This document shows positions 17,598 through 25,770 of a stretch of 64,000 nucleotides of DNA, one piece after another; the first letter of the stretch is position 1; every line of letters begins with the position of its first letter. Origin of the DNA: an uncultured Flavobacteriales bacterium (GTDB lineage Bacteria; Bacteroidota; Bacteroidia; Flavobacteriales_D; Sanyastnellaceae); NCBI GenBank assembly GCA_913051865.1, contig CAJXHE010000001.1:1-64000 (forward strand), written 5' to 3'. The notes under the pieces were generated by a model. It was not told the origin of the DNA. It saw only the letters and a list, made by a program, of their open reading frames with translations, and did not search any database. The position numbers and the translations under genes are program-made.

Positions 17598-18359
17598 TTA
17601 CCAGCTCGCGCCAGGATGTGTGCGTGGGAGTATCTGCATTTCGGCAAGCATTGTGCCGAGTGCTTCCGTGTGAATCCCCATTCTGCCACCTGTTTTCATT
17701 GCGCCATCTTGTGGTCGCACGAGTTTTGCTTCAGCAAGTACGCTGTCGATCTCTATATCCCATTGTGTTTTCAAAGCACTGAGGTCGGGCAGGAGTCCTG
17801 CAATGGATCCCGCAATGTCCACGTCATCAGCCGTAAACATCTCACCAGTATACGCCCACAAATCGTTGATTGATTTCTGAATGCGTGAGTGACTTTCTGA
17901 GGTTCCATCACCAAGTCGAATGATCCATTTGCTGCTGTGGGCCGCATGATATCGGATTTCTTTCACTGCTTTTGTAGCTATGGCAGCTGCATCCAAATCG
18001 TATGTTTGTTGTGCGACATGTTTAGCGCGTAACAGCGCATATTGGTCGAACAAAAATTGTCGCGCAATTGTGTCCCCAAAATGTCCATTTGTTTGCTCTA
18101 CAAGAAGTAAATTCTTGAATTCGTTCTCAGAACGAAGGAAAGCGAGTTCGTCATCTGTTTTAGGAGCGTCCGGGTCGAGTGATCCAGCCAGGGAGAGATA
18201 GGATTGGGTTTGGCCTATGAGGTCAAGCGCAATGTTAGTGAGTGCAATGTCTTCCTCAAGGGCGGGCGCATGGCCGCACCATTCACCCAAACGTTGGGCA
18301 AGGACAAGGGCGTCGTCTCCTAAGCGCAAAAGCGCATGCATATGTTGGGTCTTGTTCAC
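17598..18359 (-). CDS. paaC: Phenylacetyl-CoA epoxidase structural subunit PaaC
   Basis: 253 residues, close to the family norm. It is a ferritin-like helical protein (LGDDALVLAQRLGEWCGHAP, EEDIALTNIALDLIGQTQSY) that pairs with the catalytic PaaA subunit and has no full di-iron ligand set of its own. VKEIRYHAAHSSKWIIRLGD near residue 135 is characteristic. It lies 6 bases after paaB. Confidence 0.95.
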   Translation of the reverse strand: MNKTQHMHALLRLGDDALVLAQRLGEWCGHAPALEEDIALTNIALDLIGQTQSYLSLAGSLDPDAPKTDDELAFLRSENEFKNLLLVEQTNGHFGDTIARQFLFDQYALLRAKHVAQQTYDLDAAAIATKAVKEIRYHAAHSSKWIIRLGDGTSESHSRIQKSINDLWAYTGEMFTADDVDIAGSIAGLLPDLSALKTQWDIEIDSVLAEAKLVRPQDGAMKTGGRMGIHTEALGTMLAEMQILPRTHPGASW

Positions 18360-18365
18360 CTTAAG

Positions 18366-18659
18366 TTACATGTGGTTAACCTCGTCTGGAAGGACGAAGA
18401 ATGTGGGGTGACGGTAGATCTTGTCGTTCGCCGGGTCAAATAATGCTTCAGAATCTGCAGGAGCACTCGCCGTAATGGATTCAGCAGGGACAACCCAAAT
18501 ACTGACACCCTCTTGTCTTCGGGTGTAGACATCACGTGCGTTTCCAATCGCCATCTCCGCATCAGAGGCGTGAAGACTCCCCACGTGTTTGTGTCCAAGG
18601 CCTTGACGACTTCTCACAAAAACTTCCCATAGGGGCCAGTTGCTTTTATTCTCACTCAT
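18366..18659 (-). CDS. paaB: Phenylacetyl-CoA epoxidase subunit PaaB
   Basis: The ATG at 18659 gives 97 residues (MSENKSNWPLWEVFVRSRQG), the normal PaaB size; the track start at 18716 reads into paaA. The family motif is GLGHKHVGSLHASDAEMA, and IWVVPAESI follows. This small subunit is needed for a functional epoxidase complex. Its start is 2 bases after the paaA stop. Confidence 0.95.
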   Translation of the reverse strand: MSENKSNWPLWEVFVRSRQGLGHKHVGSLHASDAEMAIGNARDVYTRRQEGVSIWVVPAESITASAPADSEALFDPANDKIYRHPTFFVLPDEVNHM

Positions 18660-18661
18660 CG

Positions 18662-19600
18662 TTATGTATTTGCGTTTCTTTTTTCTGAATAGGCCACCGC
18701 AGCATCTCTCACCCATTCACCATCATCGTGTGCTTTGTTTCGGTCTTCCAATCGTTCTTTGTTACAAATGCCGTTTCCAGCGATGACATCATAGAATTCT
18801 GTCCAATCTATTTCTCCGAAGTCATGACCTCCTTTATCTTCATTCCATTTGAGATCAGGATCTGGCATTTTCAGTCCGATACATTCTGCTTGAGGAACGG
18901 TCATGTCTACCATACGTTGTCTAAGCTCGTCATTGGAGAAGCGTTTGATATTCCACTTCATATTCTGTGAGCTGTGCATGCTTTCACTGTCACTCGGCCC
19001 AAACATCATGAGGGCTGGCCACCACCACCTGTTCAGCGCATCTTGTGCCATTTCTTTTTGCGCATCGGTGCCTTTCATCAATTGCATCATGATTGAATAT
19101 CCTTGACGTTGATGAAAACTTTCTTCCTTGCAAACGCGCGTCATTGCTCTGGCATAAGGTCCGTAACTGCATCTGCAAAGCGGGACTTGATTCATAATTG
19201 CGGCACCATCAACGAGCCAACCTATCGCACCAATATCGGCCCATGTGAGTGATGGGTAATTAAAAATGCTGCTGTACTTTGCTTTGCCTGAGAGCAAATC
19301 AGCCACCAAATCAGCCCTGTCTACGCCCAAGGTTTCTGCTGCAGAATATAAATACAATCCATGCCCCGCTTCATCCTGTACTTTTGCGAGTAAAATTGCC
19401 TTACGTTGGAGGCTTGGCGCACGCGTAATCCACTTGCCCTCGGGGAGCATCCCCACAATTTCAGAGTGTGCATGTTGCGAGATTTGACGTATCAAAGTCT
19501 TGCGATACGCATCAGGCATCCAGTCCTTCGGTTCAATCTTCTTATCCGCAGCTACATAGGCGTCGAACTCTTTTCTTAAATGCTCTTGAGTTTCAATCAT
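18662..19600 (-). CDS. paaA: Phenylacetyl-CoA 1,2-epoxidase catalytic subunit PaaA
   Basis: Di-iron oxygenase subunit that converts phenylacetyl-CoA to the ring-1,2-epoxide, 312 residues. Ferritin-like iron ligands are visible in [12 protein letters not shown] (EAGH) and [13 protein letters not shown] (EESFH), with a further acidic ligand in the first helix region (HAHSEIVG). It is the first gene of the minus-strand operon paaABCD-paaI. The ATG at 19600 lies 4 bases from a perfect TATCTTTG promoter box, so a leaderless mRNA is predicted. The electron donor paaE is divergent rather than in the operon. Confidence 0.97.
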   Translation of the reverse strand: MIETQEHLRKEFDAYVAADKKIEPKDWMPDAYRKTLIRQISQHAHSEIVGMLPEGKWITRAPSLQRKAILLAKVQDEAGHGLYLYSAAETLGVDRADLVADLLSGKAKYSSIFNYPSLTWADIGAIGWLVDGAAIMNQVPLCRCSYGPYARAMTRVCKEESFHQRQGYSIMMQLMKGTDAQKEMAQDALNRWWWPALMMFGPSDSESMHSSQNMKWNIKRFSNDELRQRMVDMTVPQAECIGLKMPDPDLKWNEDKGGHDFGEIDWTEFYDVIAGNGICNKERLEDRNKAHDDGEWVRDAAVAYSEKRNANT

Positions 19601-19604
19601 ATAC

Positions 19605-19612
19605 CAAAGATA
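19605..19612 (-). promoter_or_regulatory. -7 promoter box of the paaABCD-paaI operon
   Basis: The minus strand reads TATCTTTG, a perfect TAnnTTTG, ending 4 bases before the paaA ATG. Confidence 0.65.
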
Positions 19613-19635
19613 CTCGCATAAGGTTTTTTTTAGAT

Positions 19636-19654
19636 ATGATTTCGATCAAATCAT
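19636..19654. promoter_or_regulatory. Putative operator between paaA and paaE
   Basis: ATGATTTCGATCAAATCAT is a perfect inverted repeat with 7-bp arms and a 5-base spacer. Its centre (19645) is midway between the two start codons, 24 bases from the paaA box and 22 from the paaE box. A dimeric regulator bound here could control both promoters. No regulator gene is adjacent, and I do not recognise the motif as a described PaaX or PaaR site. Confidence 0.5.
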
Positions 19655-19675
19655 TAAAAATACATTTTCCCGAAT

Positions 19676-19683
19676 TATCTTCG
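19676..19683 (+). promoter_or_regulatory. -7 promoter box of paaE
   Basis: TATCTTCG (7/8 to TAnnTTTG) ends 4 bases before the ATG at 19688, mirroring the paaA promoter. Confidence 0.5.
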
Positions 19684-19687
19684 CGCC

Positions 19688-20758
19688 ATGTCTAAATTCC
19701 ATAATCTTAGGGTCGTTGAAATAAGAAGAGAAACAGTTGATTCAGTTTCCTTGCTTCTGGAGTCCGTTTCCGGAGAAACTTTTCATTATAAAGCAGGGCA
19801 ATACCTCACGCTTCGCACCACCATTGATGGGGAAGATGTACGCAGAAGTTATTCTCTTTGTTCTGCACCTTACGAAGGCGTTTTGCGTGTTGCTGTCAAG
19901 GAAGTGCCCGACGGAAAATTTAGCACATATGCAAACCGTGTTCTTGCAGTAGGGGATGTTTTAGAGTCAATGCTCCCTGATGGGAGGTTTACTGCAGACA
20001 CCACTTCTAATGAGAATAATCATTTGGGGTTTGCGGCCGGTTCCGGGATTACACCCATCATCAGTATTATTAAAGAAACGCTAAATTCTTCAGCAGAATC
20101 ACGGTTTGCCCTTTTCTATGTCAATAAGGAAACAGCAAGCATTATTTTCAAAGATGAACTCGCTGATCTTAAAGATGTCTACCTTGAAAGACTTCAGATT
20201 TTCAATCTGCTCACCAGAGAGCCAGTAGAAATTGAGATGTTCGGAGGGCGACTTGATCGCGCGCGTTTCGACAGAATCTTCTCCGAAGTTGTTTCCCCCT
20301 CTTCATATGATGTGTCTTATCTGTGCGGTCCTGAAGAAATGATATTGGCTGGCAAGGACGCGCTTCTAAGTGCAGGTATGGATGAGTCGAAGATAAAATT
20401 TGAGCTGTTCACATCTTCGTCTCCTGCAAAAGAAAAGATTGCCCAAGTTCCTGACGCTTCGGCTTCTGGCGATCACGTTGATGTCGCTGTTGTTCTAGAC
20501 GGGGTGACAACGACTGTCAGCGTAAAGCGTTCAGGGAAATCTATTCTCGATGTTGCACTTGATGCTGGTCTCGATGCTCCGTTTTCTTGCCAAGGTGGCG
20601 TATGTTGCTCGTGTCGTTGTAAAATGACTTCTGGTCGTGCATCTATGGATCTCAACTATGCACTTGAGCCCGATGAGGTTGAGAATGGTTATGTTCTGTC
20701 TTGTCAAAGTCATCCAGTAGGGGACGGTCCATTTGTTATGGACTTCGATCAGCCATAA
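19688..20758 (+). CDS. paaE: Phenylacetyl-CoA epoxidase reductase subunit PaaE
   Basis: 356 residues. An FAD domain (RRSYSLCSAP, the FAD-binding RxYS motif, near residue 57) and an NAD(P) domain (GFAAGSGITPIISIIKETL, near 117) are followed by a C-terminal plant-type 2Fe-2S ferredoxin domain with CQGGVCCSCRCK and a distal Cys (YVLSCQSHP). It passes electrons from NAD(P)H to the PaaABC oxygenase. It is divergent from paaA across an 87-base region with mirrored promoters. It converges with the ABC-F gene, 10 bases apart. Confidence 0.95.
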   Translation: MSKFHNLRVVEIRRETVDSVSLLLESVSGETFHYKAGQYLTLRTTIDGEDVRRSYSLCSAPYEGVLRVAVKEVPDGKFSTYANRVLAVGDVLESMLPDGRFTADTTSNENNHLGFAAGSGITPIISIIKETLNSSAESRFALFYVNKETASIIFKDELADLKDVYLERLQIFNLLTREPVEIEMFGGRLDRARFDRIFSEVVSPSSYDVSYLCGPEEMILAGKDALLSAGMDESKIKFELFTSSSPAKEKIAQVPDASASGDHVDVAVVLDGVTTTVSVKRSGKSILDVALDAGLDAPFSCQGGVCCSCRCKMTSGRASMDLNYALEPDEVENGYVLSCQSHPVGDGPFVMDFDQP

Positions 20759-20768
20759 ACCACTTGGT

Positions 20769-22664
20769 TCAGGCTCTTTCAGAGAGCTCCAGCCAGCGCA
20801 TTTCAGATGCGTCTAGTTCTTCTGTGATCTTGCCTAGCTTTTCGCCCAAACGTATAAGATCTTCGTGCGCGTTGCACGCTTCAAGTTCAGTTGCCAATAA
20901 ATCACGCTGTATTTCAAGCGCAGTGATTTTGGGCCCCAGGGTCTCATATTCAAACTTTTCTTTATAGGATAGCTTTTCAGTGTAATTTCCTTTTACATCT
21001 GATGAATGTTCTTTTGTTTTTTTTGATGTGGCTGTTGCTGCTGTTGCTGCGGCTTGAGACAACGCAATTTGTTCTTTTCTTGCGAGTCTATACTGGGTGT
21101 AGTTGCCAGGATAGTCTCTTACAGATGTCGCACCACCTTCGCCTATAGCCCAAACATGTTCTACGATCTTGTCCATGAAATACCGATCGTGAGACACCAC
21201 CAACAGGCAGCCCGTAAAATCAAGTAGGAACTCTTCGAGTACAGCAAGAGTGAAGATATCTAGGTCGTTTGTGGGCTCGTCGAGTATAAGGAAATTGGGA
21301 TTCTTCATCAACACACGAAGCAGGTGGAGACGTTTCTTTTCGCCTCCGCTTAACACCTTGATGTATTGGTAATGCATGTGCTTCGGGAAGAGGAAGCGTT
21401 CCAAGAGTTGTGCTGCGGTAAGTTTGCCTCCTCCTTTTAAAGGGATGTAATCAGCAATTTCCTTCACGGCATCAATGACTTTCCAATCTAAGCTGAAGTT
21501 GCCTCCGAGTTGATGATAGTGTCCGAACACAACGGTTTCGCCCACAGAGACCTTTCCCGAATCAGGCTTCTGTAATCCGAGGATCATGTTTAACAGGGTT
21601 GTCTTTCCCGATCCATTTGTACCTACAATTCCAATTCTCTCTCCTCTTTTGAAGTGGTGTGTTAGTCCATTAAATAGTGTGCGATCACCAAATGCACATG
21701 AAATTTTGTGTAATTCGACGACCTTTCCTCCAAGACGTTCAGGAATCACTGAGATGTGCATGGGGTCATTTTTCAATCGTACAGCCGCTTCTTTCTTGAT
21801 TTCATAAAAACGGTCGATCCTGCTTTTGCTCTTTCCTGTTCTGGCAGAAGGCGTGGAGCGCATCCAAGCCAACTCTCTTTTCATCGCTTTTTGGGCCCTG
21901 TCTTTTGCAGCTTGCGCATTTTCTCGATGTTCATCACGCTTTTCGAGATAGTAACTGAAGTTGCCTTTGTATGAATAGAGTTGGTTGTTCTCGATCTCTA
22001 AGATGCGGTCACAGACATTTTCGAGGAAATATCGATCGTGTGTGATCATAAAGATGGTCGCGTTGGTCGATTTAAGACGTTTTTCGAGCCATGCGATCAT
22101 TTCTAAATCAAGATGGTTTGTGGGCTCATCTAAGAAAATCAAATCCGGCGCTTCAAGGAGAACAGCGGCTAGCGCTGCGCGTCTTTTTTCTCCACCGCTT
22201 AAAGTGCCAACCTTCCGTGTGAGATCATGTAAGTTGAGTTGGCCTAAAACTTCTCGCGCTCTGGCTTCGTAGTTCCACGCTTGGGTTCGGTCCATCGCGT
22301 CACAAGCATCCTGAAATTTGACACCTTCAGCTCCCTTTGACAATTCGCGTTCGTAGTTCTTCATGGCTACGACCGCAGGATTGTCTCCTATATATAAGGT
22401 GTCGAGCAAGGTCGCTTCGGCATCCAAGTCTGCTTCTTGCTTCAAAAAGGACCATCTTACACCTCCTTCAAAAGCAATTCTCCCCTCATCTGCGGGTTCG
22501 ATATCACACAGAGCACGCATCAATGTGCTCTTGCCTGTTCCGTTTCTTGCAACCAATGCAACCCGGTGTCCCCGACCCAATCCAAAGGTTAAATTCTCAA
22601 AAAGCATGCGTTCGCCATACCTTTTGGACAACCCCTCTACTGATAAAACGTTCTGTTCTGCCAT
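20769..22664 (-). CDS. ABC-F family ATPase (Uup-like)
   Basis: Soluble protein of 631 residues with two ATP-binding cassettes and no membrane helices. Walker A motifs are ARNGTGKST near residue 38 and GTNGSGKTT near 350. Signature motifs are LSGGEKRRAALA and LSGGEKKRLHLL; Walker B segments are LIFLDEPTNHLD and FLILDEPTNDLD. The charged inter-domain linker lies near 240-300, and a C-terminal coiled coil (about 555-631) is typical of Uup. ABC-F proteins act on the ribosome or on branched DNA intermediates. TACCTTGC ends 4 bases before its ATG. Confidence 0.93.
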   Translation of the reverse strand: MAEQNVLSVEGLSKRYGERMLFENLTFGLGRGHRVALVARNGTGKSTLMRALCDIEPADEGRIAFEGGVRWSFLKQEADLDAEATLLDTLYIGDNPAVVAMKNYERELSKGAEGVKFQDACDAMDRTQAWNYEARAREVLGQLNLHDLTRKVGTLSGGEKRRAALAAVLLEAPDLIFLDEPTNHLDLEMIAWLEKRLKSTNATIFMITHDRYFLENVCDRILEIENNQLYSYKGNFSYYLEKRDEHRENAQAAKDRAQKAMKRELAWMRSTPSARTGKSKSRIDRFYEIKKEAAVRLKNDPMHISVIPERLGGKVVELHKISCAFGDRTLFNGLTHHFKRGERIGIVGTNGSGKTTLLNMILGLQKPDSGKVSVGETVVFGHYHQLGGNFSLDWKVIDAVKEIADYIPLKGGGKLTAAQLLERFLFPKHMHYQYIKVLSGGEKKRLHLLRVLMKNPNFLILDEPTNDLDIFTLAVLEEFLLDFTGCLLVVSHDRYFMDKIVEHVWAIGEGGATSVRDYPGNYTQYRLARKEQIALSQAAATAATATSKKTKEHSSDVKGNYTEKLSYKEKFEYETLGPKITALEIQRDLLATELEACNAHEDLIRLGEKLGKITEELDASEMRWLELSERA

Positions 22665-22668
22665 GTTC

Positions 22669-22676
22669 GCAAGGTA
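22669..22676 (-). promoter_or_regulatory. -7 promoter box of the ABC-F gene
   Basis: The minus strand reads TACCTTGC (6/8 to TAnnTTTG) with the recurring 4-base gap to the ATG at 22664. Confidence 0.35.
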
Positions 22677-22769
22677 GTTCGCATATGTCGAGATACCTCT
22701 GTAAACCCCTAAAACATTGATTATACAGCCTGTGTTAACAATCTTACGTTCATATATATGGGGGGCGTG

Positions 22770-22777
22770 TATATTTG
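22770..22777 (+). promoter_or_regulatory. -7 promoter box of the small barrel protein gene
   Basis: TATATTTG is a perfect consensus match. The start codon is 49 bases further, so this gene, unlike its neighbours, should have a normal leader of roughly 45 bases. Confidence 0.55.
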
Positions 22778-22826
22778 ATGTGCTTTTACCATCGGATATT
22801 GGGCCAAACCTTAAAACATTGGTTCT

Positions 22827-23264
22827 ATGAAAAAATTATTTACATTATTTGCGTGTGCTTCTTTGGCATTTACGCTATCGGCTCAGGATTCTTCGCAACC
22901 TGCTGGCTCTTGGTATCTAGGGAGTGGTGATGCCACTTCAATGTTAAACATCTTCTCCTCAGGGGTAGACATGCACGCTACAGTTGGCTACGCTGTTGCT
23001 GATGATATCGTTTTGACTGCTAAATCTACATTCGGCGGAGAATTCGATGCCCTTGACCTCTCCGTTGGAGCGGCATACTTTATGGGAGATTACTATGTTG
23101 GTTTGGGTGTACACGATCCAATCAATGATCTCGACTTAAGTATTAATGCTGGTCGTTACATTGATTTTAAGGATGTGCTATACTTAACACCTCAACTCAA
23201 TATTGACGCGTTGTTAGGCGATCCAAATGTTTCTTTTACTATTGGTTTCGGAGCGCGCTTCTAA
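22827..23264 (+). CDS. Small secreted outer-membrane beta-barrel-like protein
   Basis: 145 residues with a clear signal peptide (MKKLFTLFACASLAFTLSAQ). The mature 125 residues consist of alternating polar and apolar strands (DIVLTAKSTFGGEF, LSVGAAYFMGDYYVGLGVHD, VSFTIGFGARF) and end in Phe, as in small outer-membrane barrels. It has its own promoter with a long leader and its own strong terminator, so it is a single-gene and probably well-expressed unit. I do not recognise a named family. Confidence 0.8.
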   Translation: MKKLFTLFACASLAFTLSAQDSSQPAGSWYLGSGDATSMLNIFSSGVDMHATVGYAVADDIVLTAKSTFGGEFDALDLSVGAAYFMGDYYVGLGVHDPINDLDLSINAGRYIDFKDVLYLTPQLNIDALLGDPNVSFTIGFGARF

Positions 23265-23282
23265 GACATCTTTACTGATTTG

Positions 23283-23316
23283 AAAAAGGGCAGCCTTCGG
23301 GTTTGCCCTTTTTTTT
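23283..23316 (+). terminator. Intrinsic terminator after the small barrel gene
   Basis: AAAAAGGGCA pairs with TGCCCTTTTT around an inner CC-TTCG-GG loop, followed by a run of T. It is a classical rho-independent terminator 18 bases after the stop codon. Confidence 0.92.
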
Positions 23317-23408
23317 GTGGTTATAAAATAAAAGACTGTAATTTGTATGTGAGATCTGCGAAAAAACCTCACCTTCACTTTCTCATATCAAGATAAAGAA
23401 TCATTTTA

Positions 23409-23906
23409 ATGCCCAATTTGTCAAAACGCACTTCTTCATTCAATTTTTTCACTTCTTTTTGGGGTGATTTGACACGTGATGAACTTCATGCGATTCTCCG
23501 TTTGAGAATAGATGTCTTCGTTGTGGAGCAAGATTGTCCATATTCAGAGTTGGATGGGAAAGATTTGAAGTCAATTCATGTCTATGCTTTTAAATCAGAC
23601 GATGATATGGCTTCCGGAGATGCTGCAGCTGCGACTGTTCGTATTTGCGCTCCGGGTTTGAGCTATTCTGAACCCAGTATAGGTAGAGTGGCTACAAGGT
23701 CCGATTGTAGAGGGGTAGGGCTTGGAATCGAGATTATGAATCGTGCGATTGCGGAATGTGACAAGCAATATCCAGGGTTGGGAATTCGCATTTCAGCACA
23801 ATGCTACCTTGAGAAATTTTACGCTGATTTGGGCTTTAAATCAACGGGGGAGACCTATCTCGAAGATGACATCCCCCATATTCAGATGTTTAGAGCGAGT
23901 CGCTAA
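23409..23906 (+). CDS. ElaA-like GNAT N-acetyltransferase
   Basis: 165 residues. The ElaA family start is visible (ELHAILRLRIDVFVVEQDCPYSELD). The acetyl-CoA loop is RVATRSDCRGVGLGIEIM, and a C-terminal ISAQCYLEKFYADLGFKSTG follows. The substrate of ElaA proteins is unknown. It converges with pyrG, with only 3 bases between the stops. No -7 box lies close to its ATG. Confidence 0.87.
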   Translation: MPNLSKRTSSFNFFTSFWGDLTRDELHAILRLRIDVFVVEQDCPYSELDGKDLKSIHVYAFKSDDDMASGDAAAATVRICAPGLSYSEPSIGRVATRSDCRGVGLGIEIMNRAIAECDKQYPGLGIRISAQCYLEKFYADLGFKSTGETYLEDDIPHIQMFRASR

Positions 23907-23909
23907 AGG

Positions 23910-25607
23910 TTAGGCGCGAAGCGAGTCCTGTTTGTTTTCAGCATTTAGAGTGCCTGGTCCAGCTAATACAGCTGCGCGGACGAATGAAATAAAGAGTGGG
24001 TGAGGTGCGAGAACAGTCGAGGCGTATTCCGGATGAAACTGAGTAGCGATGAAGTATTGGTGGGCGGGGATCTCAATGATTTCCACCAATTCACTCACTG
24101 GGTTGATTCCTGTTGCAATCATTCCTGCCTTCTCAAATTGCGCTCTGTATTCCTCGTTGAACTCATATCGATGACGGTGACGCTCTTCAATAGACGATGT
24201 GCCGTAGATCTCACGAACTTTTGAGCCTTCCATGAGGTCGCACGGGTAGGCGCCGAGGCGCATTGTTCCTCCCATGTCTGTAATTGATTTCTGCTCAGCC
24301 ATCAGATTAATGACAGGGTGAGGCGTGTACTCTTTGATTTCAGAAGAGTGTGCATCCGTGAGGTCGAGGACGTTTCTCGCATATTCAACCACTGCGCATT
24401 GCATTCCGAGGCAGATGCCGAAGAATGGAATGTCGTTTGTTCTTGCAAAATGAATGGATTCAAGTTTGCCGTCGATCCCACGAGATCCAAACCCAGGGGC
24501 GACAAGGATTCCATTTAAGTGTCCCAGTTTTTCTTGGACGTTTTTACGAGAGATTTGTTCGGAGTGAATCCAGTGAATGTCGACTCTGGTTTTGAGATTT
24601 GCGCCAGCATGTGAGAGCGCCTCAGCGATGCTTTTATAACTGTCTTTGAGCTCGACATACTTTCCTATCAGACCTATGTGAACGGTTTGGTCTGGGTTTT
24701 TAAAACGGTATAGGAAGTTTTTCCACTCCGTAAGATTGGGTTTATCTACCTTGCTAAGGTCTACATCTAATTTATTGAGAACCACTTCGTCAAGCCTCTC
24801 GTCTTGCATTAATAGTGGAACATCGTAAATGGTCTCTGCGTCGATGGATTCGATGACTGAGTCGTGACTTACGTTGCAGAATTGAGCCAGTTTTGTTCTT
24901 ATGGAAGGCGTGAGGTTGTGTTCCGTTCTACAGACGAGAATGTCGGGTTGAACACCCAGTTCAAGCAATTGCTTCACGGAGTGTTGCGTGGGCTTTGTTT
25001 TAAGTTCTCCAGCAGCTTTTAAGTAGGGTATAAGCGTTAAATGGATCACAAGTGTGTCCTTGGGATTTTGCCATTTCATTTGGCGTACTGCCTCAATATA
25101 TGGGAGTGATTCTATATCACCTACTGTTCCGCCGATCTCAGTAATGACAAAATCAAACTCACTCTGTGATCCAAGAATTTGAATTGAGCGCTTGATTTCA
25201 TCTGTAATGTGAGGTATAATTTGAACGGTTTTCCCCAAGTACTCACCTCTACGCTCTTTATTGATCACAGACTGATAGATGCGGCCTGTGGTAATGTTAT
25301 TTGCTTGGGTTGTACAGACGTTAAGGAACCGTTCATAGTGTCCCAAATCCAAATCTGTCTCAGCGCCGTCCACTGTGACATAACATTCTCCATGTTCATA
25401 TGGATTCAAAGTGCCTGGGTCAACGTTAATATATGGGTCGAGTTTCTGTATTGTCACACGGTAACCTCTCGCCTGAAGTAGCTTTGCCAAAGAGGCACTT
25501 ACAATGCCTTTTCCCAAACTGGAACTCACGCCTCCAGTCACAAAAATATAACGGCTATTGTGGCCATTAATGCTTGATTTACTGGACTCTAAAGGTGTGT
25601 TAGGCAT
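23910..25607 (-). CDS. pyrG: CTP synthase
   Basis: Amidates UTP to CTP using glutamine, 565 residues. The synthetase domain opens with YIFVTGGVSSSLGKG after about 18 extra N-terminal residues, and has KLDPYINVDPGT and CYVTVDGAETDLDLGHYERF. The class I glutaminase domain from about residue 300 has the nucleophile Cys in FFGICLGMQCAVVEYAR and the His/Glu pair in TQFHPEY. It forms a single-gene unit. Confidence 0.98.
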   Translation of the reverse strand: MPNTPLESSKSSINGHNSRYIFVTGGVSSSLGKGIVSASLAKLLQARGYRVTIQKLDPYINVDPGTLNPYEHGECYVTVDGAETDLDLGHYERFLNVCTTQANNITTGRIYQSVINKERRGEYLGKTVQIIPHITDEIKRSIQILGSQSEFDFVITEIGGTVGDIESLPYIEAVRQMKWQNPKDTLVIHLTLIPYLKAAGELKTKPTQHSVKQLLELGVQPDILVCRTEHNLTPSIRTKLAQFCNVSHDSVIESIDAETIYDVPLLMQDERLDEVVLNKLDVDLSKVDKPNLTEWKNFLYRFKNPDQTVHIGLIGKYVELKDSYKSIAEALSHAGANLKTRVDIHWIHSEQISRKNVQEKLGHLNGILVAPGFGSRGIDGKLESIHFARTNDIPFFGICLGMQCAVVEYARNVLDLTDAHSSEIKEYTPHPVINLMAEQKSITDMGGTMRLGAYPCDLMEGSKVREIYGTSSIEERHRHRYEFNEEYRAQFEKAGMIATGINPVSELVEIIEIPAHQYFIATQFHPEYASTVLAPHPLFISFVRAAVLAGPGTLNAENKQDSLRA

Positions 25608-25770
25608 GTTCCCGAATTCGAAGTATGAATACGGGGTTCAAAGGTAGAAGAAAGATTGTCTACAAATACCTATTGTTTAAAATTAGTTTAATTTTAATTC
25701 TAACGATTTTTTTTTGCTCTGTGAAAAGTGGGTCAGGCAATTGAATCAAATACTTAAGGTGTTCGAAAGC
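25608..25770. other. Intergenic region upstream of pyrG
   Basis: 163 AT-rich bases. CGAAGTAT at 25619-25626 reads ATACTTCG on the pyrG strand and may be a weak -7 element. A T9 run with no good hairpin lies near 25708. Nothing else was recognised. Confidence 0.3.
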
